Part shown: positions 26,277 through 34,069 of the stretch, one piece after another
Numbering within the stretch: the first letter of the stretch is position 1
Layout: each line of letters opens with the position of its first letter
Origin: Streptomyces sp. IMTB 2501
Lineage (GTDB): Bacteria > Actinomycetota > Actinomycetes > Streptomycetales > Streptomycetaceae
Direction of reading: 5' to 3'
Assembly (NCBI RefSeq): GCF_001953885.1
Contig: NZ_MQUS01000033.1
Span: 1-64,000 of the forward strand
Length of the DNA stretch: 64,000 nucleotides
Notes under the pieces: model-generated
Seen by the model: the letters and a program-made list of their open reading frames with translations, nothing else
The model's database searches: none
What the model was told of the DNA's origin: nothing
Program-made: the position numbers and the translations under genes

Positions 26277-27277
26277 CCACCGTCGCCGTCAAGCCCGCCA
26301 CCATGGCGCAGGCCCTGACACGCGCGCTCCGTGACGCGATGGCCGCCGACCCCGCCGTGCACGTCATGGGCGAGGACGTCGGCACCCTCGGCGGTGTCTT
26401 CCGGGTCACCGACGGCCTCACCAAGGAGTTCGGCGAGGACCGCTGCACCGACACCCCGCTCGCCGAGGCCGGCATCCTCGGCACCGCCGTCGGCATGGCC
26501 ATGTACGGCCTGCGCCCGGTGGTGGAGATGCAGTTCGACGCTTTCGCCTACCCGGCGTTCGAGCAGCTGATCAGCCATGTCTCCCGGATGCGCAACCGCA
26601 CCCGCGGCAGGATGCCCCTGCCGATCACCGTCCGCGTCCCCTACGGCGGCGGCATCGGCGGCGTCGAGCACCACAGCGACTCCTCCGAGGCCTACTACCT
26701 GGCCACGCCGGGACTGCACGTCGTCACGCCCGCCACCGTCGCCGACGCCTACGGCCTGCTGCGCCAGGCCATCGCCTCCGACGACCCGGTCGTCTTCCTG
26801 GAGCCCAAGCGGCTGTACTGGTCGAAGGACACCTGGAACCCCGAGCATCCGACGGATGTCGAGCCCATCGGACGGGCGGTCGTCCGGCGCCCGGGCCGCA
26901 GTGCCACGCTCATCACCTACGGCCCCTCCCTGCCGGTCTGCCTGGAGGCCGCCGAGGCCGCGCAGGCCGAGGGCTGGGACCTGGAAGTGGTCGACCTGCG
27001 CTCACTGGTGCCGTTCGACGACGAGACGGTCTGTGCCGCCGTGCGGCGCACCGGACGCGCGGTCGTCGTCCACGAGTCCACCGGGTTCGGCGGGCCGGGC
27101 GGCGAGATCGCGGCCCGGATCACCGAGCGCTGCTTCCACCACCTGGAGGCGCCGGTGTTGCGCGTGGCCGGCTTCGACATCCCCTACCCGCCGCCCATGC
27201 TGGAGCGGCACCATCTGCCCGGCGTCGACCGCATCCTGGACGCCGTGGCCCGCCTGCAGTGGGAGGCCGAGGGCTGA
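26273..27277 (+). CDS. bkdB1: Branched-chain 2-oxoacid dehydrogenase E1 beta (copy 1)
   Basis: 334 aa transketolase-type subunit: MGEDVGTLGGVFRVTDGL, IPYGGGIGGVEHHSDSSEA-like PYGGGIGGVEHHSDS, FEPKRLYW-like EPKRLYWSKDTW and the C-terminal domain ending DRILDAVARL. Forms the alpha2beta2 E1 with the preceding gene. ATG 26273 overlaps the E1 alpha stop by 4 bp; the very long same-frame extension is antisense noise through E1 alpha and bkdR. Confidence 0.94.
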   Translation: MTTVAVKPATMAQALTRALRDAMAADPAVHVMGEDVGTLGGVFRVTDGLTKEFGEDRCTDTPLAEAGILGTAVGMAMYGLRPVVEMQFDAFAYPAFEQLISHVSRMRNRTRGRMPLPITVRVPYGGGIGGVEHHSDSSEAYYLATPGLHVVTPATVADAYGLLRQAIASDDPVVFLEPKRLYWSKDTWNPEHPTDVEPIGRAVVRRPGRSATLITYGPSLPVCLEAAEAAQAEGWDLEVVDLRSLVPFDDETVCAAVRRTGRAVVVHESTGFGGPGGEIAARITERCFHHLEAPVLRVAGFDIPYPPPMLERHHLPGVDRILDAVARLQWEAEG

Positions 27278-28758
27278 TGGCACAGGTGCTGGAGTTCAGG
27301 CTCCCCGACCTCGGCGAGGGACTCACCGAGGCGGAGATCGTCCGCTGGCTGGTCCAGGTCGGTGACGTCGTCGCCGTCGACCAGCCGGTCGTCGAGGTCG
27401 AGACGGCCAAGGCGATGGTCGAGGTGCCCTGCCCCTACGGCGGGGTGGTCACCGCCCGCTTCGGCGAGGAGGGCAACGAACTGCCGGTCGGCGCACCGCT
27501 GCTGACCGTCGCGGTGGGACCGGCGGCTCCCCCCGGCGAGGCCGGGGGATCGGGCAACGTCCTGGTCGGATACGGCACCTCGGAAGCGCCCTCGCGCCGC
27601 CGACGGGTACGGCCGGCCCCGGTGGCGGCTCGCGGCGCGAACGCCGGGACCGGGGGCGACTGCACGCCCCACGCGAACGGGACCGGCGGTGACGGCACCC
27701 CCGCCGCGAGCGGGTCGTCCGGGGCGAGCCCGGCCGGGCAGGGGAGCGCGGCCGTGGCATCCGCCGGAACGGCGCGGCAGAACGGGACCCTGGCCGCCTC
27801 TGGTGCGGCCCACGCGCCCGTGGCCGCACTCCATGCCGAAGGCCCCGTGCCCGTGATCTCCCCGCTGGTGCGCAGGCTCGCCCGTGAGGGCGGCGTGGAC
27901 CTGCGGCAGCTGGCGGGCTCGGGCCCGGACGGGCTGATCCTGCGCGCGGACGTCGAGCACGTCCTGCGGGACAAGGCCGCCCAGAGCAGCCGTACGGCCG
28001 AGGCACCCGGTGCGGCGGCCTCCGCCGTCACGCCCTCGCCCGCCCCCACCTCTTCGGCCGCGCGCGCCGCGGGCATCCGCGTCCCCCTCAAGGGCGTGCG
28101 CGGTGCCGTCGCCGACAAGCTCTCCCGCAGCCGCCGGGAGATCCCGGACGCCACCTGCTGGGTCGACGCCGACGCGACCGAACTCATGCGCGCGCGTGCC
28201 GCGATGAACGCCGCCGGAGGAGCGAAGATCTCGCTCCTCGCGCTGCTCGCCCGCATCTGCACGGCCGCGCTCGCCCGGTTCCCCGAGCTGAACTCGTACG
28301 TCGACGCCGAGGCACGCGAGGTCGTCCAGCTCGACCACGTCCACCTCGGGTTCGCCGCGCAGACCGAGCGCGGGCTCGTCGTGCCGGTCGTCCGGGACGC
28401 CCACGCGCGGGACGCCGAGTCGCTGACCGCCGAGTTCGCCCGGCTCACCGAGGCCGCCCGAACCGGGACGCTCACGCCCGGGGAACTCACCGGCGGTACC
28501 TTCACGTTGAACAACTACGGGGTCTTCGGTGTCGACGGCTCCACACCGATCATCAACCACCCCGAGGCGGCCATGCTCGGCGTCGGCCGGATCGTCCCGA
28601 AGCCCTGGGTGCACGAAGGGGAGCTGGCGGTGCGTCAGGTCGTCCAGCTCTCGCTCACCTTCGACCACCGGGTGTGCGACGGCGGCACGGCCGGCGGCTT
28701 CCTGCGGTACGTGGCGGACTGCGTGGAGCAGCCGACGGTGCTCCTGCGCACGCTGTGA
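27277..28758 (+). CDS. bkdC1: Branched-chain 2-oxoacid dehydrogenase E2 (copy 1)
   Basis: 493 aa dihydrolipoamide acyltransferase. Lipoyl domain with the lipoylated Lys in VETAKAMVEV (about residue 44), a long Ala/Gly/Thr-rich linker, a peripheral-subunit-binding domain (SPLVRRLAREGGVDLRQLAGSG) and a catalytic domain with FDHRVCDGG (His and Asp of HxxxDG). ATG 27277 shares one base with the E1 beta stop. No E3 gene is adjacent, as usual for actinomycetes, which use a remote shared E3. Confidence 0.94.
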   Translation: MAQVLEFRLPDLGEGLTEAEIVRWLVQVGDVVAVDQPVVEVETAKAMVEVPCPYGGVVTARFGEEGNELPVGAPLLTVAVGPAAPPGEAGGSGNVLVGYGTSEAPSRRRRVRPAPVAARGANAGTGGDCTPHANGTGGDGTPAASGSSGASPAGQGSAAVASAGTARQNGTLAASGAAHAPVAALHAEGPVPVISPLVRRLAREGGVDLRQLAGSGPDGLILRADVEHVLRDKAAQSSRTAEAPGAAASAVTPSPAPTSSAARAAGIRVPLKGVRGAVADKLSRSRREIPDATCWVDADATELMRARAAMNAAGGAKISLLALLARICTAALARFPELNSYVDAEAREVVQLDHVHLGFAAQTERGLVVPVVRDAHARDAESLTAEFARLTEAARTGTLTPGELTGGTFTLNNYGVFGVDGSTPIINHPEAAMLGVGRIVPKPWVHEGELAVRQVVQLSLTFDHRVCDGGTAGGFLRYVADCVEQPTVLLRTL

Positions 28759-28761
28759 CCC

Positions 28762-28790
28762 CCGCGGGGCCCGGAAGGAGGGCCCCGCGG
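28762..28790 (+). terminator. GC-rich hairpin after the bkd1 operon
   Basis: An 11-bp perfect stem CCGCGGGGCCC/GGGCCCCGCGG with a 7-nt loop starts 3 bp after the bkdC1 stop. There is no T-run, as is common for Streptomyces terminators. Confidence 0.65.
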
Positions 28791-28827
28791 ACGCCGCAGG
28801 CGCGGCCCCTGGGGACATACTCGGGGA

Positions 28828-29739
28828 ATGAGCGACAACGCCCCCGTGGCCACCGGGACGCCTGTGCCGTACGACGCCGTCGTGCTGGCCGGCGGCGCCG
28901 CCCGGCGGCTCGGCGGGGCCGACAAGCCCGGTCTGCGGGTCGGGGGCCGGGCGCTCATCGACCGGGTGCTCGCGGCCTGCGCGGGCGCCGGCACCACCGT
29001 CGTGGTGGCCGATCGGCGGTCCACCGCACGACCGGTGCGCTGGACGCGCGAGGAGCCGCCCGGTGCCGGACCGGTTGCCGCGCTGGCCGCCGGCCTGCGG
29101 CTCACCACCGCCGAGCACACCGTCGTCCTCTCCGCCGACCTGCCCTTTCTCCAACCGGCCACACTGCGGCGCCTGTTGACGGTCCTGCGTGAGACCGGAG
29201 CCGACGGCGCGCTGCTCACCGACGCCGACGGCCGTGACCAGCCGCTCGTGGCCGCCTACCGCACCGCCGCGCTCCGCCGCGAACTGGCCGCCCTCGCCGC
29301 CGGGCCCGACGGCCTGACCGGACTGCCCCTGCGCCGGCTGACCGGCGCCCTCAGCCTCACCCGCGTCCCGGACCCGCTCGCGTCCTTCGACTGCGACACC
29401 TGGGACGACCTCGTCAACGCCAGGGCACGCATCAGGGAGCATGGGCACGTGTTGGATGAATGGATCTCCGCAGTCAAGAACGAGCTGGGCATCGAACTGG
29501 ACGTCGACACCGGCGCCCTGCTCGACCTGGCCCGTGACGCCGCGCACGGCGTGGCCCGGCCCGCCGCCCCGCTGACCACCTTCCTCGTCGGCTATGCCGC
29601 GGCGCAGGGCAGCGGAGGCCCCGAGGCGGTCGCCGAGGCCGCCCGCAAGGCGGCCGCGCTCGCGCTGCGCTGGGAGGAAGAGAACAACGGGGGCGGGAAA
29701 GAGAACAGCGGGGGCCCGAGCGCCCCGGACGCCGGATGA
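28828..29739 (+). CDS. mobA: Molybdenum cofactor guanylyltransferase fused to DUF6457
   Basis: 303 aa. Residues 1-200 are a MobA nucleotidyltransferase: AVVLAGGAARRLGGADKPGLRVGG (LAGG...DK), GPVAALAAGLR and LSADLPFLQP. Residues 205-285 (LDEWISAVKNELGIELDVDTGALLDLARDAAHGV... TTFLVGYAAAQGSGG) match the DUF6457 domain often found beside or fused to molybdenum-cofactor proteins. MobA attaches GMP to molybdopterin. ATG 28828 follows a CATACT box by 6 nt. Its stop overlaps moeA. Confidence 0.88.
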   Translation: MSDNAPVATGTPVPYDAVVLAGGAARRLGGADKPGLRVGGRALIDRVLAACAGAGTTVVVADRRSTARPVRWTREEPPGAGPVAALAAGLRLTTAEHTVVLSADLPFLQPATLRRLLTVLRETGADGALLTDADGRDQPLVAAYRTAALRRELAALAAGPDGLTGLPLRRLTGALSLTRVPDPLASFDCDTWDDLVNARARIREHGHVLDEWISAVKNELGIELDVDTGALLDLARDAAHGVARPAAPLTTFLVGYAAAQGSGGPEAVAEAARKAAALALRWEEENNGGGKENSGGPSAPDAG

Positions 29740-31085
29740 CCGCCCCCGGAACCCGGGCCGCAGCGCCCGCCGAGGACAGCGACGACCTCGATGTCGAGGA
29801 GGCCCTGGCCCTCGTGAGGGAAGCCAAGGACGACCAACCGGGACAGGTGCCCGTACCGCAGCCCGAAGCACACGGTGAGGAGCACCGGGCCATCCCATGG
29901 CGCCAGGCCCGTGAGATCGCCGCCCGCGCCGCCCGTGCCCGCGCTCGCCGTGCCCCCGTCACCGTGCCGCTCGGCAACGCCCTCGGTCTCGTCCTGGCCG
30001 CCTCACTCGACGCGCTGACCGATCTGCCCTCCTTCGACACCTCCGCGATGGACGGCTGGGCGGTCGCTGGGCCCGGCCCCTGGGACGTACGGGACGAGGG
30101 CGTGCTCGCCGGGCACGCACAGCCGGAGCCGCTCACCGACGGCGAGGCGGTCCGCATCGCCACCGGCGCCCGCATCCCCGCCGACACCACCGCCGTGCTG
30201 CGCAGCGAGCACGGCCGCACCGACGCACAGGGCCGGCTCCACGCCACCCGGGAGCTGGCGCACGGCCAGGACATCCGCCCGCGCGCCCAGGAGTGCCGCG
30301 GCGGCGACCAGTTGCTGCCCATCGGCACCGTGGTCACGCCCGCCGTCCTGGGCCTCGCCGCGGCGGCCGGATACGACACCGTCACCGCCGTACCGCGTCC
30401 GCGTGCCGAAGTCCTCGTCCTCGGCGACGAATTGCTGACCGAGGGCCTGCCGCACGACGGGCTGATCCGGGACGCGCTCGGCCCCATGCTGCCGCCCTGG
30501 CTGCGCGCGCTCGGCGCCGAGGTCGTCGCCGTGCGCCGGATCGGCGACGACGCCGAAGCCCTGCACCAGGCCGTCACCGGCTCCGAAGCCGACCTCGTCG
30601 TCACCACCGGCGGCACCGCGGGCGGACCCGTCGACCACGTCCATCCCGTCCTGGAACGCATCGGCGCCGAACTCCTCGTGGACGGCGTCAAGGTGCGCCC
30701 CGGCCACCCCATGCTGCTGGCCCGTACCAAGGACACCCAGCACCTCGTCGGCCTGCCCGGCAACCCCCTCGCCGCCGTCTCCGGCCTGCTCACGCTCGCC
30801 GAGCCGCTGCTGCGGACCCTGGCCGCCCACCCGGCCCCCGAGCGGTACACACTGCCGCTCAAGGAGGCGATCCAGGGACACCCTCACGACACCCGGCTCG
30901 TCCCCGTGGTGCTGCGCGGTGACCGGGCCGTGCCGCTGCACTACAACGGTCCGGCCATGCTCCGCGGGATCGCAGCCGCCGACGCGCTCGCCGTCGTACC
31001 GCCCGGCGGTGCCGGACAGGGTGAGGAGACCGAGCTGCTGGACCTGCCGTGGGCAGCCGCGGGGATCGAGGTGTGTTTCACGTGA
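29736..31085 (+). CDS. moeA: Molybdopterin molybdenumtransferase (MoeA)
   Basis: 449 aa. An N-terminal acidic extension precedes MoeA domains: SFDTSAMDGWAV, VRIATGARIPADTTAVLRSEH, the MoCF-binding core VVTTGGTAGGPVDHVHPVLE and LVGLPGNPLAAVSGLLT. It inserts molybdate into adenylylated molybdopterin. ATG 29736 overlaps mobA (ATGA). Its stop (31083-31085) lies inside the parS palindrome and overlaps the GTG start of the potassium channel gene. Confidence 0.93.
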   Translation: MTAPGTRAAAPAEDSDDLDVEEALALVREAKDDQPGQVPVPQPEAHGEEHRAIPWRQAREIAARAARARARRAPVTVPLGNALGLVLAASLDALTDLPSFDTSAMDGWAVAGPGPWDVRDEGVLAGHAQPEPLTDGEAVRIATGARIPADTTAVLRSEHGRTDAQGRLHATRELAHGQDIRPRAQECRGGDQLLPIGTVVTPAVLGLAAAAGYDTVTAVPRPRAEVLVLGDELLTEGLPHDGLIRDALGPMLPPWLRALGAEVVAVRRIGDDAEALHQAVTGSEADLVVTTGGTAGGPVDHVHPVLERIGAELLVDGVKVRPGHPMLLARTKDTQHLVGLPGNPLAAVSGLLTLAEPLLRTLAAHPAPERYTLPLKEAIQGHPHDTRLVPVVLRGDRAVPLHYNGPAMLRGIAAADALAVVPPGGAGQGEETELLDLPWAAAGIEVCFT

Positions 31086-31088
31086 AAC
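31075..31088. promoter_or_regulatory. parS centromere site (ParB-binding)
   Basis: GTTTCACGTGAAAC, a perfect 14-bp palindrome identical to the parS core known from Streptomyces, where ParB nucleates on many such sites near oriC. It spans the moeA stop and the GTG start of the channel gene. With flanks it matches 15 of 16 bases of TGTTTCACGTGAAACA. Confidence 0.88.
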
Positions 31089-31639
31089 TTCCGGGCCATG
31101 ACGCCATCGCCCGCCAGGCGGGCGATCTGGTGACCCATCGGGTGAAACTCCCGAAGAAAGTGGTGGAGCGCCCGATCCGCCAGGTCGTCAAGCGGCTGCT
31201 CATGGCCCTGCTCGTGCTGGTCGCCACCGCGCTGGTCGTCTACGCCGGCCACGACGGCTACCACGACAACGCCGACGACTCGGTGGACCTGCTCGACGCC
31301 TTCTACTACGCCACCGTGACGCTCTCCACCACCGGATACGGCGACATCACCCCGGTCGGCGACGGCGCCCGGCTCACCAACATCTTCGTCATCACGCCCC
31401 TGCGCGTGCTGTTCCTGATCATCCTGGTCGGCACCACGCTGGAAGTCCTCACCGAACGCACCCGGGAGGAATGGCGCCTGAACCGCTGGAGTCAACGGTT
31501 TGCTGGATGCGCCACAGCCCGGCTCGGCTGTACGTCCAGCACTGAGGGGCAAGCTACGCGGGTCTCGGGGCAGTGGCACACAGCCGGGCTGCGGCCTCTA
31601 TCCCTCTGCGGACTCCACCCCGCCAAATTGCCCCAGTAG
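31082..31639 (+). pseudogene. Potassium channel, N-terminal pore half (gene split by insertion)
   Basis: The first 136 codons are native: a basic N-terminus, membrane helix 1 (LLMALLVLVATALVVYAG), the selectivity filter in VTLSTTGYGDITP and helix 2 (LRVLFLIILVGTTLEVLTE). After NRW at about 31491 the frame enters foreign DNA and adds 49 unrelated residues. The matching TrkA-N half resumes at 34078. GTG 31082 overlaps the moeA stop (GTGA) and has GAGGTG at 8 nt. The truncated product still has a complete two-helix pore and could act as a simple KcsA-like channel without its regulatory domain. Confidence 0.85.
31484..31491 (+). repeat. Direct repeat at left junction of the insert (att-like)
   Basis: CGCTGGAG, repeated exactly at 34070-34077. 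In the restored gene it encodes part of RWR in the loop between the pore helix and the TrkA-N domain. Confidence 0.75.
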
Positions 31640-32204
31640 TTGTGACCTTGGCGGCGAGGCGGTCGTACACATCGAGCGCGGGCTCCAGGCTTGCAGGGGC
31701 CCACTGCCGCTTCGACAGCATGAGCCGATACCGGTCCTGCCAGTCCTGTAGTTCGTAGATCGCCCTCGCTGACGTGTGCCAACATGCTGCCCGTACCTGG
31801 CTTTCCAGGCCTGCCGGAATTCGGAAGGTGAGCTTCTCTGGATAGCCGCCTTCTTTCGATCCCGGCCAGCGTCCTGCATTCCGGGCTCGGGACGGGTAAG
31901 CCGGCCACGGGTGGTCCCAGCCTCGTTCCCTCAGCTCCTGCCGGACACCGAAGGTGACCAAAGCATCAAGCGTGTCCAGCAGTTCGCCTTCTCGCCGTAT
32001 GGCCGTGAGTCTCTGGCGCCAAGCCCATCGCACCTCGGTGGCGAGACGGCGGCTGAGCCGTTCTGTGCTCCACCTGGACTCAGCCGCTAAGGCGATCCGC
32101 CGCTTCCGTTCCTGATTCAACAGATCGCGCAGATTAACCAGCGTCCCGTAAGTGAGTCGAGCCGTTACAGGAACGGTCCCTTCTTCTTTCACGGCATTCA
32201 TCAT
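31554..32204 (-). CDS. Unknown protein of the insert (possible DNA-binding)
   Basis: 216 aa; family not recognised. The N-terminal half is Arg-rich and helical (NLRDLLNQERKRRIALAAESRW, RLATEVRWAWRQRL). The region EKLTFRIPAGLESQVRAACWHTSARAIYELQDWQDRY has a strand-then-two-helices pattern that could be ribbon-helix-helix-like, only a guess. No membrane helix or signal. Start: two adjacent ATGs at 32204 and 32201 with no ribosome binding site; TTGGCA-17 bp-TATGTA just upstream suggests a leaderless transcript. It is divergent from the Cys-rich gene and may regulate it. Confidence 0.6.
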   Translation of the reverse strand: MMNAVKEEGTVPVTARLTYGTLVNLRDLLNQERKRRIALAAESRWSTERLSRRLATEVRWAWRQRLTAIRREGELLDTLDALVTFGVRQELRERGWDHPWPAYPSRARNAGRWPGSKEGGYPEKLTFRIPAGLESQVRAACWHTSARAIYELQDWQDRYRLMLSKRQWAPASLEPALDVYDRLAAKVTTTGAIWRGGVRRGIEAAARLCATAPRPA

Positions 32205-32208
32205 GCAC

Positions 32209-32237
32209 TACATAACTTGCAAGCTTTTTGGTGCCAA
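32209..32237 (-). promoter_or_regulatory. Predicted promoter of the insert's minus-strand gene
   Basis: On the minus strand TTGGCA (32237-32232) and TATGTA (32214-32209) are spaced by 17 bp; the -10 box ends only 4 nt before the first ATG, so the mRNA would have almost no leader. Confidence 0.45.
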
Positions 32238-32295
32238 GCAAGCGGATTGACGGACGAGTTCTTGAGTTGCGGACACGACCATCCCTGCGCAACCT

Positions 32296-32314
32296 GGATT
32301 TCATCGGGAAATCC
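32296..32314. promoter_or_regulatory. Inverted repeat upstream of the Cys-rich gene
   Basis: GGATTTC-ATCGG-GAAATCC, 7-bp arms, 42 bp before the ATG of the Cys-rich protein. Could be an operator or a leader hairpin; the binder is unknown. Confidence 0.45.
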
Positions 32315-32355
32315 GACTCGGCTTTCCCGGGACGCCAACGCGAAGGGACGAAGAA

Positions 32356-33015
32356 ATGACGTCAACCCCGACGGTTAAGTCATCAACGTTTGAGGTGCAC
32401 AATTCTCAGGCGGCCGCAGCGGAGTGGCACCGCCACGCGAGAACCGAGCCCAGCATGAATGCCCTGATCGACGCCATACCGAGCCGGCTTCGACTGCCTC
32501 AGGATGCGGCGATGCCTGAGGGGCCGACCGTCGGCTTCGATTCCACAACCAACCTGTCCGCCCCGCTTCCCGCGCCTGCTGATGTAGCCGCACGGGAACA
32601 GGTCACGAGTGTGAAGAGCAGCTTCTTCGCCAGGACCTTTTCAGGTGCGAGTGGCGAACAACTGGCGGCCTGCGCGACCGTCCTCGAGGCACCCGGAACC
32701 AGCCTGAAGATGGTGGACGCGTTCGTCCTAGAAGCGCATCAGGGCGACCTCCTCGACGCGAAGGAACTGGTGCACGCCAGTGGCTACCAGCTCCAGGAGC
32801 GAGATGGCTGGTGGGACGCGCTGACCGGATGCCTCGGTCGCGACTGCGGCGGCGTATGCCTCAGCGCCGCACTCGCCTGCCCGAAAGTGGACTGGGCTTC
32901 CTTCCTCGTCTGTCTCGCTGGCCGGTGCGGCGTGTGCGTGGTCAAATGCGCCGCCTGCGCCACCTGCAACTGCACCTGGTGGTGCAAGTGGGCCGCCGGC
33001 TGCTGTGATAACTGA
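32356..33015 (+). CDS. Cys-rich secreted-peptide precursor candidate (bacteriocin/RiPP-like)
   Basis: 219 aa. Residues 1-157 are cysteine-poor (one Cys) and hydrophilic, with no classical signal peptide. The last ~62 residues, starting after RDGWWDALT, contain 14 cysteines in clusters (GCLGRDCGGVC, CLAGRCGVCVVKCAACATCNC, WWCKWAAGCC) and end GCCDN. A long leader followed by a compact Cys-rich C-terminus resembles halocin C8-like and other processed bacteriocins or RiPP precursors; this is inference. ATG 32356 follows GAAGGGACGA. The next gene starts 17 bp after its stop. No modification enzyme or transporter is in the insert. Confidence 0.7.
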   Translation: MTSTPTVKSSTFEVHNSQAAAAEWHRHARTEPSMNALIDAIPSRLRLPQDAAMPEGPTVGFDSTTNLSAPLPAPADVAAREQVTSVKSSFFARTFSGASGEQLAACATVLEAPGTSLKMVDAFVLEAHQGDLLDAKELVHASGYQLQERDGWWDALTGCLGRDCGGVCLSAALACPKVDWASFLVCLAGRCGVCVVKCAACATCNCTWWCKWAAGCCDN

Positions 33016-33031
33016 CGGAGAGGAACCGCGT

Positions 33032-33463
33032 GTGAACGCAGTGCGGTGGCTAGAAGTCCCCGTTCAACCACCTTCGGGAAAAAACGAATCCCCTACGGTG
33101 AAATACGGGGTCGGAAACTCTGTAGTCGTCTGCGGAATCGATTCGGCGTATGTGGGTAGTGCCGACGAAGACGTGGTCGCAGAACTTATCGGTCACCCGG
33201 ATGTGCGTCTGCTGAATGCTGACGATCTGCGCAGAATCGCCCCTTTTCCGGGACTTCCGCTGACGTGGGAAGTCCTCGAAGGTCAGATTCCAGGCCGTCA
33301 CGGTCAGCATCACGCCCGAGGGGTAATCGGCTTGGGTGACGTGATTTCAGCAATCACCCGCAGGGCTCGAATCCCGGAGTGCGGGAGCTGCGCGCGGAGG
33401 CGCGTCGGCTTGAACCGGATCACCGTGTGGGGCTGGTGGCGAGACCGTCCCGCAGAGGCCTGA
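33032..33463 (+). CDS. Unknown protein with C-terminal CxxCxxR motif
   Basis: 143 aa, not recognised. The N-terminal ~95 residues look globular (YGVGNSVVVCGIDSAYVGSA, DVRLLNADDLRRIAPFPGLPLTWEVLEG). Near the end, IPECGSCARRRVGLNRI has the C-x2-C-x2-R-x4-N pattern seen at the C-termini of some small phage and peptide-cluster proteins of unknown role. GTG 33032 is chosen because GGAGAGG lies 7 nt upstream; a start at 33005 would lie inside the preceding gene. It is co-oriented and 17 bp from the Cys-rich gene, so it may be an immunity or processing partner. Confidence 0.6.
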   Translation: MNAVRWLEVPVQPPSGKNESPTVKYGVGNSVVVCGIDSAYVGSADEDVVAELIGHPDVRLLNADDLRRIAPFPGLPLTWEVLEGQIPGRHGQHHARGVIGLGDVISAITRRARIPECGSCARRRVGLNRITVWGWWRDRPAEA

Positions 33464-33669
33464 ACGACTAGTCGGCACGATGACGGTTCCGGGTCGCGGG
33501 CGCCGCTTCTCGGAACCGTCGCGCTGCTGTGGCGGCTACTGGTGTACCAGTGGTCAAGGGCCAGAGCGCGATACTATGCCGCTCTCTGAGATCGGTGCTG
33601 GTTGAGGAAAGTTGGGTTCAGAACGGAAGTTCGAGCCTGGCGGCGCCTCGTCTGATGGTTATGACCTGT
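33464..33669. other. Non-coding stretch in the insert
   Basis: About 200 bp after the CxxC protein gene with no supported gene. It includes the inverted repeat CTACTGGTGTACCAGTGG-type element near 33536-33553 (ACTGG-TGTA-CCAGT), possibly a terminator or operator remnant. Confidence 0.4.
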
Positions 33670-34045
33670 TCCTTCGTGGAAGTCACGCGAAGCCGCTTCT
33701 CGCGGGTACCGGGACCAGAGTTCCTTGTCCAGCTCGTCAGCGAACTAAAAGCAGGGATGGGAGGGACTTGCGGTCGGCTTCCAGGGCCCTGGTGCCCATG
33801 CCGATGGCTTCTTCGATCTCGCCCATGCGGGCGGCGGCAACTCCCAGAGTGAGGCGGGCTTCTGCGGCGCGCATGGGTGAGATCTCGGTGCCGTCAAGGC
33901 CCGTGCTGATGCGGATCATCGATCGGGCGTGGGTGTCACCGGTACCGGGGCCCTCGTCCACTTCGAAGGACAGCCGGACCAGACCGGCCCAGTTCTGCCC
34001 TGCTAAGTCTCCCCAACGTGCGCGCTGCACAAGGTCGTTGTCCAT
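33670..34045 (-). pseudogene. Fragment of an XRE/TPR-type transcriptional regulator
   Basis: From 34045 the frame reads 102 codons with the C-terminal TPR pattern of Streptomyces XRE regulators (SPMRAAEARLTLGVAAARMGEIEEAIGMGTRALEADRKSLPSLLLV) and then stops. Directly after the stop, the +1 frame continues the expected end of the family (ELDKELWSRYPREAASRDFHE), then loses resemblance. So it is truncated at both ends (no helix-turn-helix) and frameshifted. Its ATG at 34045 is probably not a real start. Confidence 0.7.
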
Positions 34046-34069
34046 AGCCGTAGGGTACTTTCGTGAAAG

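Noticed and set aside
27184-29898. A 904-codon minus-strand open frame opposite bkdC1 and mobA
   Set aside because: Low-complexity Arg/Gly/Pro translation with no domain; both plus-strand genes under it have clear families, starts and overlaps.
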